A stretch of DNA of 64,000 bases from the NCBI GenBank assembly GCA_905221605.1, contig CAJNDS010002390.1:1222813-1286812 (forward strand). Direction: 5' to 3'. Positions 42,737 to 52,962 of this stretch are shown here, one piece after another. A model generated the notes under the pieces. That model saw only the letters and a program-made list of their open reading frames with translations. It did not search any database and was not told where the DNA came from. This stretch comes from Symbiodinium natans (Eukaryota; Sar; Dinophyceae; Suessiales; Symbiodiniaceae). Position 1 is the first letter of the stretch, and each line of letters opens with the position of its first letter. The position numbers were made by a program, and so were the translations under genes.

Positions 42737-42832
42737 ACAAGGGGCGCCAGGAAGAGCCATATGCTTGCCTGGTACATGCCACAATGCAGGGAGCACACCC
42801 TGAGCAACGCTTGCGGCTCCACCGAGACACAT
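42737..42832 (+). CDS. Exon-like island: KGRQEEPYACLVHATMQGAH
   Basis: 95-96 nt between TTGCCAG and GTACGTGG, continuing PEQRLRLHRDT. Good composition, family unknown. It may precede the aquaporin gene or belong to a separate gene. Confidence 0.5.
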
Positions 42833-43239
42833 GTACGTGGACATTTCCCGAAACCCTACACCCTAAACCCTAGCCCTAAACCCTAAACCCTAAACCCTGG
42901 AAAACATCGGGGGCCTTGTGGCGGCGCCGAGAAGAATGGCTCAGGCGCGGCGGAGTAGGAGGGCCAAAGGAAAGGGACCCAAAAGCCCCAGTACCCCTTA
43001 AACTCTGGACTTAAGGCCCAGGGTTTAGGGTTTAGGGCTCAGGGTTTAGGGTTTGGGGTTAACAGTTTAGGGTTCAGGGTTTAAAGGATTTAGGGTTTAA
43101 CGTTCAGGGTTTAGGGCCAGGGAGAGTCCAACACTCCTGAAGTTCGATGTTTACGCCTCGACACTGCGCAGGGGTTAGGGTTTAGGGTTTAGGGTTTAGG
43201 GTTTAGGGTTGAGGGTTGAGGGTTGAGGGTTGAGGGTTT

Positions 43240-43375
43240 AGGGCTCTTGTTAGGAGTTCAAGTCTCGTCCTCAATGTCTCGGTTTTGGGGTGGCGGGACC
43301 TGGAGCTTCGAGTCCCTAGGCCCCCAGGCCCTAAACCCAATTAGGGTTTAGGGTTTAGGGTTTAGGGTTTAGGGT

Positions 43376-43421
<46 letters not shown>

Positions 43422-43530
43422 GATTTAGGGCTCTTGTTAGGAGTTCAGGTCTCGTCCTCAATGTCTCGGCTTTGGGGTGGCGGGACCTGGAGCTTCGAGT
43501 CCCTAGGCCCCCAAGCCCTAAACCCAATTA
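43240..43530. repeat. Tandem duplication of about 190 bp
   Basis: The unique block TCTTGTTAGGAGTTCAAGTC ... GCTTCGAGTCCCTAGGCCCC occurs at about 43247-43340 and again at about 43432-43526 with few differences. TTTAGGG and TTGAGGG arrays separate the two. Confidence 0.85.
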
Positions 43531-43700
43531 GTTTAGGGTTTAGGGTTTAGGGTTTAGGGTTTAGGGTTTAGGGTTTAGGGTTTAGGGTTTAGGGTTTAGG
43601 GTTTAGGGTTTAGGGTTTAGGGTTTAGGGCTTAGGGCTTAGGGCTTAGGGCTTAGGGCTTAGGGCTTAGGGCTTAGGGCTTAGGGCTTAGGGCTTAGGGC
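43527..43700 (+). repeat. TTTAGGG array followed by TTAGGGC variant array
   Basis: About thirteen TTTAGGG units switch sharply to about eleven TTAGGGC units. Confidence 0.95.
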
Positions 43701-43927
43701 TTACGGTTTCGGGCTTATAGGGTGGGGAAACCCGGTCAGGGTGTAGTGTTTAGGGTTTGAACTTTGGGTTTTAGGGTTTTCTTAACTTTAGATCCTGTCT
43801 CCCGAAAGTTCAACCCCTTCCTGAATCCCCTATCTTGCAAATTAGCCGACCCGCTTGTGGGTTTATGGTTTAGGGTTCAAGATTCACGAGGTTTAGGGTT
43901 GTTTAGGGTTTAAATTTAGGGGGCTGC

Positions 43928-44045
43928 GTGTGTGTAGTACTCGACATGCTTGCCAAACAATGCTGCCACATGGTCCAAGCTTTCGAGCACACGTTCCATT
44001 CATCCTACAATCGCGCACTGCGCGAATCCGGCCGACGCCCGAGAG
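43928..44045 (+). CDS. Exon-like island: LDMLAKQCCHMVQAFEHTFH
   Basis: One frame continues SSYNRALRESGRRPREG and is open to 44137; a second + frame is also open. Coding-like, family unknown. Confidence 0.4.
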
Positions 44046-44098
44046 AAGGGAACCTTCTCAGGATTTATCGGGGTTGTGGCCAAAGTAACCATAACCCT

Positions 44099-44221
44099 AC
44101 AAGGAGGGGGCCCCCTTGCTATACTAACTGTAGTTAAGGGACTTATAACCTAGTTTAGGGTCCTTATAACCCAACTTAGGGCTCTTGTAGCTCTACTTAT
44201 AACTAGGGGGCCCCTCCTTGT
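44099..44221. mobile_element. Inverted-repeat element (ACAAGGAGGGGGCCCCC...)
   Basis: The ends ACAAGGAGGGGGCCCC and GGGGCCCCTCCTTGT are inverse complements. The interior has a repeated ACTTATAACC motif, similar to 10080-10130 and 15510-15560. Confidence 0.8.
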
Positions 44222-44570
44222 ATCAACCCTAAGACACAAAACTCTAAACCCTTTTTCACGGATCACTGTAAGGCACCTCGGGCGAACTGTCCCATGAACG
44301 TTTAGGGGCTGCTTCCCGGGTTTGGCAGTGGGTTTAGGATCTTTAGGGTTTAGGGTTTAGGGTTTAGGGTTTCGGAGAAGCAGCTGCACCACGTTGTGTT
44401 AGACTTGTAGTTGCCATGCTGCATGCTACCTGCGTCAATGGAAGCCATCCAGAGGACCCCAACCCTAAACTCGATCCATAGTCAAAAGGCTCCCCTCACG
44501 CAGGCGCTGTCTCCCAAAAGAGGACTGAACCTCACAAGCCCACCCCCCCCCCCGCCCCCGCCCCTCCTAA

Positions 44571-44648
44571 ACCCTAAACCCTAAACCCTAAACCCTAAAC
44601 CCTAAACCCTAAACCCTAAACCCTAAACCCTAAACCCTAAACCCTAAC
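44571..44648 (-). repeat. Telomere-type array (CCCTAAA)n
   Basis: Eleven units. Confidence 0.95.
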
Positions 44649-44750
44649 AGGGGTGTAGGGTCTAGAGATTTCGTTTTCTTTTTTGGGGCCGGGGGGGGGG
44701 TGGGGGGTAATATCAACCCTGGAGCCCGGAACCCTCAGAAACTGCCAGGT

Positions 44751-44879
44751 TTGGATGTTCCCCCCTTAAACTAACAGTCCTTCCTAGGGTTTAGGGTCTA
44801 GGGTCTAGGGTTTAGGGTTTAGGGTTTAGGGTTTAGGGATTATCCTACCCCCCCGAGTAGACTCCCGGGAACATCCCAA
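44751..44879. mobile_element. Family B element with a telomeric array inside
   Basis: The left end TTTGGATGTTCCCCCC and right end GGGAACATCCCAA belong to family B, but the centre (44786-44838) is a TTTAGGG/TCTAGGG array of about seven units in place of the usual palindrome. Confidence 0.75.
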
Positions 44880-44916
44880 CTGCCAGCTAAACCCTAAACC
44901 CTAAACCCTAAACCAG

Positions 44917-44977
44917 GTATCGAAGATCATGGCAGCTGAGCCGAGCATGCGCGCGAAATGCGTGGCCGAGTTCGTCG
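44917..44977 (+). CDS. Aquaporin exon 1
   Basis: [16 protein letters not shown] from ATG 44929. The acceptor CCAG follows a CCCTAAA array. GC donor at 44978. Confidence 0.85.
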
Positions 44978-47900
44978 GCGCCTGTGCCCGATTTCAGCTC
45001 GAGGGGCGGAGCCTGCGCAAGCCTTCCACAGGTTATCAAGCTGAAGCTGCCCTAAAAACACCCTGCACAGGGTTTAGGGTTTAGGGTTCAGGGCTAGGGT
45101 TTAGGGTTTCGGGTTTAGGGTAGTTCAAGGCTTGCAGTTCTATCGCGCAGATGCTGTGAAGGTTGGGATGCTGAATAGGCTCGAAAGCTTCGTCTGGTGC
45201 GAGAAGCGGATATGGCCCGATCGTGGAGGGCCATCTAACACTTTTCTCCCACCCCGCGCCATATCAGTCGGCAACACCACCCTAGCTTATTCCTTTGAGG
45301 TTTAGGCCTAAAATCAATTCATTTGCCTGCTTCCAAAAGCTTTTCCCGTCCAGTGGGCGGTACCGATGGTATGCCAGGCCAGTTCCAGAGGGTCCAGTAG
45401 AAGGAGGAGGGGGACACTATATACACCCTAAACCCTCAACCCAAAACTCCTAAACCCGAAACGGGTTTAGGGTTTGGTTTCGAGTTTAGGGTGTCTTCTT
45501 GCTGCTTGCCTCGCGCACTCTCAGGGCTTGGGTTTCAGGGTTTCAGAGTCTCAGGGTTTCACAGTTTCAGGATTTCAGGGTTTCAGGGTTTCAGGGTTCG
45601 GGGTTTCGGATTATTTAGGGGGGGCTAAATTATGGTCCGTTTTAAGGGTTCCCCTATAAAAATGCGGTGCCAAGCATATTTGGGGTACCAAAAACACAAA
45701 GGGACCACCATGATTCAGATACCCCCCCAAAGAGTTCTACCACCAGGGTTACGATACAGAGTGTGTGAGGATTCACTGCCTTCGATGCCCTTACGTTAAG
45801 GAATGCACTCCAACGCAAACATACTTCAAGAAACAAGAGCCCATGATTCAGTCAAAGGTGCATGCCCTAAATCCCAAACCCTAAACCCTGAACCCTGCCC
45901 TAAACCTTAAATGGGCTCTCTAGAAAGCTGACCCCCGGAAGAGCCCAGGCACGTTCCTGCTTATCTTCACCGCCTTGACCTTGGCGTTTAGGGTGTAGGA
46001 TGAAGAGTGTAAGGTTTTAGTGATTAGGGCTTAGGGTTTAGGGTCAATTCCTCTGATAAGTTGGGTTGAGAGCTTGTAGGTTGACCTAGACCCCTGAATT
46101 ACAGTTCCGTTTTTGTGGGTGTCTGCAGGGAGGCATTTACTGTGCTAGCTGTGTCGGTTTCGAGTTTGGGAAATTCGGGGTTCAGGCGCTTAGGGGTTGG
46201 GAGGGTTTTGGGTTAGGGTTTACGGTTTAAGGTTTAACTAGGGTGTACCTAAGACTCTAATGTAGTTCCTTTTTGGGTTAGTCAAATGGGATTTTAGTAT
46301 ACTACCCAAAAAAGGTACTACATAGGAGCCTTTGGGTAGGGTTTAGGGGAGGGTTATAGGTGTATCAGGGAACCCAGTTGTTCGAAGATCGACCACCCAA
46401 CGCAGACCTTTGACTCAATGGTGAGCTGAGTTGATTCTAATTTCTTCATGTAGCCGCTTAGAGAAAACCCGTATGATACTAGATGTCCGCCCAGGTGGTA
46501 TGCAACCTGGCTACTGGTTCGCCGCTGTTCGGCGGCTTCTCCATTGGCACCGTGCTGTTTGTGATGATCCAGCCGCGTGTTTGCCAGTTCACTACGGGAC
46601 CTAAAGCCCTGAACCCTAAACCCTGAGCCCTAAACCCTAAACCCTAATCCCTTCCCCCTAATATAAAAGCCCCCCCCCCCCCCCCCCCCCCCCAGTATAA
46701 AAACCCCCCAAAACCCCTAAAGGTTTTTTTAGTATTAGGGAGGGTTCTGATCGGCCTAATAAGTTTCAGGCTTCCCCGCCCCCTAATTCTGTAGAGATAC
46801 TAAAAGGGGCGACTGCCGGACCGGGTTTTGGGTCCAGAGGGTGTTTATATTAGGGGTGTATTAATATTAGGGGGAAGGGATTAAAACCCACACCCTAAGC
46901 TTGTCTGGTGCTGGCATCGCTGGAGGGGTGGGAGTCGAGAGGGGGCCAAACCTCAGGCCATGAAGGGATTCTCGTCAAGGATATTTCTCTAGGGTTTTAG
47001 GGTTTGGGGTTTTAGGGTTTTGGATTTATGGTCTTAGGGTTTAGGGTCTTAGGGTTTAGGGTTTTAGAGGGTTTTCTTGGATGCTATGATACTTACCAAC
47101 TACCATGAAACCCATTATGGTATGTGTTTGGGATGTTCTCCCTTCTACTCACAGTCCTTAGCAGGGATGATGGTAGGGGGTGCTGGAATCCCTATGAAGG
47201 AGTGTTAGTTTAAGGGTGAACATCCCAAGTTGAAATCATCAACTCCTGCTTCTGCAGCAAAAACGGGGGGGGGGGGGGGGGACCTTGGCAAACCATGCCC
47301 AGAAGCGTGCGTGCGCAAACAGACCTGGTGCACATCATCATATGGCACATTGCGGCTTCTCTTTGGCTACCCTAAATGGCGGGGCGCGCATGCAGCCCTA
47401 AACCCTAAAAACTAAACCCTAAACCCTAAACCCTAAACCTTAAGTTCCCTCGCAAGAACCCAGACTCGCTTGACCCATGCCAGGCAAGAGCCCAAACCTG
47501 AGGAAATCTCTTCGTGGTTTTAGGGTTTACGGTTTAAGGTTACCACCCTAGACCCCTTAAACCCTCAACTCTTAAACCCTCAACTCTTAAACTTTAAACC
47601 TTTAAACCCTAAACCCTACACCCTGAAACCGTTTCAGGGTTTAGGATGTTAGGGTTTGGGGTTTTAGGGTTGAGGGTTTAAGAAGTCTAGGGTTTGCTTC
47701 AGCCAGCAAAATTCCGGAACCAGGATCTAGGGATTATGGCTTGTATTGTTGGGGGTTTAGGTTCTCTTAACCCTACTTAGACCCCATACGTCTAACCAGT
47801 ACAATCTTCGGGGAGCGTTTCAGGTTCGGAGGGGTTCTGAGCCTACAGCGACTGGCCCCTTACTACTGACTTAATATGCTTTTTTTACGGGATGGCTAAC

Positions 47901-50900
47901 ACCAAAGACCGAAACACTAGAATCGCATGGCTGGTTAGGGTTTAGGGTTCAGGGTTCAGGGTTCAGGGTTCAGGGTTCAGGGTTTAGGGTTTAGGGTTTA
48001 GGGTTTAGCGTTTAGGAAGCGTTTAGGGTTTAGGCTTTGGGCCTTGAGATGGCTAGGAGACCCACGCCCACACGCCCTAACGCCTCCACTCAACCACCCT
48101 TTTGCCTTGGTGGTGCTTTACTGTAACTTTAGATCCTTAGCCTTTTTGGGTTTATTTGGTTTCTTGTAACTTTAGATCCTTAGCCTTTTTGGGCTTATTG
48201 GGTTTCTGAATAAGGCAGCTAAAAGTTCAATTTTTTTGCTAGCCTCCTAGGTGCAGCCAAGTTGCCATAGCCTTTCGCACTGTGAATCAATCGGGAATAA
48301 GAGAACTAGGGGGGTTTAGGGTTTAGGGTTTCGGGTTTAGGGTTGTCTCTATATCTGAGGGTCTGCGATGGTAGGGGGCCCCTAATATAGAGTAGGATCT
48401 CCTGATAGTACGGACCCCAATGCCGTACCCCCTAATATGGGGGTTAAATAGACCCCCAAATAATAAGGTTCCCTTACCCATATTCATATAACCCTAAACC
48501 CTCAACCCCAAGAAGGTACCCACTAATATCGGAGAAACGCCCCCACATCTTCCCTTAAATGCTGAGGCCAGGATCTAGGAGCCAATAAAGGAAGAGTTTA
48601 GAGCTTGGGTTGAGGTTTTAGGGTTTTTGGGTTTAGGGTTTAGGGTTTGGGGTTTAGGGTTTAGCGTTTAGGGTTTCGGGTATGTTCGGGCTTTTGGGAC
48701 AACCCGCTTGCGAGGATACTTGCACCGGCTGAGGCTCAACAACGGGTTTAGGGGCTTGGGTTTATGGTCGTGGGGTGCTAGTTGGGCTGTACGGCAGCAG
48801 GCAGCAAGCCTGACGATATGACTCGAACACAGGGGCTACCCTTGTCAGACACTTCCCCAAACTTTAGACCCCAAACCTTTGTTGTCTTACTTACACCGTA
48901 AACCTACCCCAAACCATATAAACCCTAAACCCTAAACCCTAAACCCCAAATCGTTCCCTTGAGCCCAAAACGGCAGCCCAGGTCCTTCGGAAACATCTCC
49001 GGCGGAAATTTCAACCCAGCGGCTGGGCCGAGAGCATGGGAGGGCCATGTCAAGGAAAGCAGCGACGGCTGGGTTTAGGGTTTAGGGTTTAGGGCTTAGG
49101 GTTCAGGGTTCAGGGTTCAGGGCTTAGGGTTCAGGGTTTAGAGTTTAGGGTTTAGGGTTTAATTAGGCTTTGTACTTGTATGTCAAAAGTGAGTGTTTGC
49201 ATGTGTTGAGGGTGTAGGGGATATGTTCAAGCTGGAGGGTGGCATGTAGGCCAGGCTATACGCCCGGACTCACATTGTGGCAGGGAACATTCGCACCAGA
49301 CCCTATGCCTGAACCCACATCAAAAACCCTAACTCTTTATCTTAACACCTGAACCCTCCCTCTCCCGCCCCAAACCCTGAATCCTGGATCTTTCCTGAAG
49401 CGCTTGCTCACAAGTAGTGACGTGGAGTTGTGTTCCTCTGAGGCCTTATGGCTTTGGAAGCTCAGATCCTAACCCGAACTCCCTACCACCAACATTCCTA
49501 AAACCCTACACCCCTGTAATAAACCTTAGAACCTTAGAACCCTAAACCCAAAGCCCAAAGCCCAAACCCCGAAGCCCAAAGCCCCAAGCCCTCGGCCCTA
49601 CACCCTACACCCTACACCCTAAACCCTAAACCCTAAACCCTAAACCCTAAACCCTAAACCCTAAACCCTAAACCCTAAACCCTAAACCCTAAACCCTAAA
49701 CCCTAAACCCTAAACCCTAACCCTAAACCCTAAACCCTAAACCCCAGGCGGTCTCGGTGGCCTTGGGCTGCACCAAAACCCTGGGCGGCCCCGGCATGGA
49801 GTGGAGCCAGGCCGACTTGGGTGTTGGGGTTTAGGGTTTAGGCTTTAGGCTTTAGGCTTTAGGCTTTAGGCTTTAGGCTTTAGGCTTTAGGCTTTAGGCT
49901 TGAGGCCTTAGGCTTTAGGCTTTAGGCTTTAGGGTTTAGGGTTTAGGGCTTCACATGTGCTTAAGGTCCTTCAAAGGGATGGACCATGGGGCAACGGTCC
50001 TTTCTCTAGGACCAGAGCAGGCCTTCGGGTTCCTTAGAAGGGCCCGGTAAACCAAAACGTGTCTAGTCTTGGTGGCACCGGAATTAAACAACTACCAGTT
50101 CTGGTACTTGAAAGGTTCACGGGTTGCCAGAAGTAACGTTGTTTAGGGCTTGTAGCTTTGATGGAGTTTAGGGCTATGCGAACCTCAAGTAGTTTGAGAA
50201 ATAAAGTTATCAGAACATGGGCCTTTGTATAGGATTATATAGCCTGAACCTCCCCCCCACCCATTCTCGTGCGTTTTCTGTAGGCTTCCTTTCAATATCG
50301 GTGAGCGTACGCATTGGGCGTCTTTGCGGGGAGAGTCGAACACCCTAAACCCTAAACTTTAAACCCTAAACCCTAAACCCTAAACCCTAAACCCTAAACC
50401 CTAAACCCTAAACCCTAAACCCTAAACCCTAAACCCTAAACCCTAAACCTTTCTAACTTTTGGTAAGGGCAAGTAAGGTTAACTGCGGTTAACTTTGGCG
50501 GACCCCTGGGCTAGGGTCTTCTGGTTATGGTATTGGGCTTCGGGCTCAGGGGGTATGAGCTTGTAGGCTTGAGAGTTTGAATCCCCAAGCCCTAAACCCT
50601 AAACCCTAAACCCTAAACCCTAAACCCTAAACCAGAAGAGGTCCAGAAGTGACATTAGAGCTCCCTCGATCTCGAAGGCCTGTGAAGCCTTGGTGCAAAC
50701 AAGAAACACACTAGGCCCTACAGATCCTGAGCGTTCAGACCCTAAACCTTAAACCCTAAACTCGAAACCCTCAACCCTAGTCTGGAGAAAAGCTCACCCT
50801 AAACCCTCAACCCTAAACCCTAAACCCTAAACCCTAAAACCTAAACCCTAAAGAGTTGGAAAGGTGCTCATCTACTGTGTGGTCCAGATTGCGGGCGGCA

Positions 50901-52930
50901 TCGCTGCGGCCCTGATTGCGACCTTCATGTGCCACTGCGGATTGGGTCTTTGAAGCCCAAACCTGGGAACTCAGGATCTGGAGGAGGGTTTCGAGGGTTT
51001 AGGGTTGAGGACGTAGGATTTAGGGTTTGGGGTTTAGGGGTTCTTGTCGTTTGTTCACATAGAATCCGGGGGAAATGATGCAGCGTAGTATGTGATGGTG
51101 GTTGGAAGGGGAGTATAGAGTGGAGGTTTAGGGTTTAGGGTTTAGGTTTAGGTTTAGGGATCAGGGTTTGGGTTTAGGGTTGCTCATGGGGTTCAACCCT
51201 TCAAAGAACCCAAAACCTGCATCTTTAGTAGGTGCTGATTACAGAACCTCTTATTGTAGGATTCTTAGGCAAACCCGAAACCCAGAACCCAAAACCCTGA
51301 ACCCAAACAACGGCAGGTGTTGGCTGCTTATTGGGGGATTGAAGGTTGAAGCCTCCACGGCCTGGGCCGTCCCTAAACCCTGAAACTACCAACAAAGACC
51401 TGGGTTATTTGGGGTTCAGGGTTTAGGGTTTAGAGGTTAGGGCTTTAAGTTTACGTTTTAGGGTTTAGGGCTTAGGGTCTTTAAGTTTAGGGTTTAGGGT
51501 TTCGGGCTTAATGGAAGCCGCCAGGCTATAGAGCCCACTAGGCTTCGCGCGAAGTGCCTCCGCGATTCACCCTAAACCCTAAACCCTAAACCCTAAACCC
51601 AAAAACCGAAACCCTAACCCCTAAACCCTAACCCTAAACCCTAAACCCTAAACCCTAAACCCTAAACCTAAACCCTAAACCCTAAACCCTAAACCCTAAG
51701 GCGGCTGAGGGTTTAAGGCGTCTAGTCGTCGAGGGTGATCGGGTTGAAGGGCTTGGAAGGAAGCGGGCCCTAAACACCTAAACCCTACTTGGAGGTTCAT
51801 GGTAGTTCTAAGTGTGGCTAAAAGTCAGGTAGCAATAATTATAACTGGTTGTAACCCTATTTAGGGTACCTGTATCCCTAACATTAGCTACCCCTGAAAC
51901 TTCAAATGCACCCCTGTACCCTGTTTCACAATCCGCGTCTGTCGCAGACTAGACTGCAAAAGCCAGAGAGCTAACTACCCAACAAGCCCCCTTAATTAAC
52001 ACACAGAATATACCTTAAATCATATTATGGCTTCCTTATATAACTTAAGGAGTATTCCCCAATTAAGGGGTATTGGGCTCTGTGGGTAAGCTCCCATATG
52101 ATCCCGGGCGTCCGAAACCACGCTCACAGCTGTAAACCCCAAACAGCACGAAACCTGGAGAATTGCCCTCAACCCTAAAGCCTCAACCCGAAACCCTAAA
52201 CCCTAAACCTGCACCCCTGAAATGCCAGGTGTGGCAAGTCCTTCCCGGTGGCCGCCACGCCGGGGTACTCGACGATGTCGGCAGGTCTCGAGGTTTATTT
52301 GGGGTTTGGTCATGTCTTTAATAACTCCTCAAAAAGGGACCCTAATTTAGAGAACTGACTGTTTCTGGCTTCGGACTGAAGGTTTGGGGTTTGGGTTTGC
52401 CTGGCCGTGCAGTTGTTGTCGGGCAATACCTCTCAATCCATGGGGCTCTTTAGCGCCCCTAAACGCTTAACCCTACAGGGTTGAGACTTGGGGTGTTGGG
52501 GTTGGGTTGGGATGTTCCTGCTTGTCCTAACAGTCCTTAATGGGATTCTAATAGGGGTACTAGAATCCCTATTAAGGACTGTATGTATTTTCATTAATGA
52601 CTTATACATATGAGTATAATTTTAAGCTAGAAATACGTAAATATCTACATATATCTCAAAGTTCCCGGTCATTCTGGTTAAGCCCCCCCCCCCCCCCCCG
52701 CACCCACCATAAGCCCCATCTTTGCTATAGGCGTTGCACTGATAGTTCGGGCTGGGCGGACGAAGCTACAGCGAACAACACAGCAGAAGTACGCACGTGA
52801 CAAAGAAGCACCGGAGTTCTCCTCAAAGCAGGTCTCTGCGAGTACTTCTACACCTTCATGCTGACCTTCGTGGTCCTGAACGTAGCCGCTGCAAAGAAGA
52901 ACGCCCAGGAAATCTTGGGGTCGAACTTTG

Positions 52931-52962
<32 letters not shown>

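Noticed and set aside
43152-43700. CRISPR-like repeat-spacer structure
   Set aside because: Repeats are telomeric heptamers in a eukaryotic context, spacers are irregular, and no cas genes are present.
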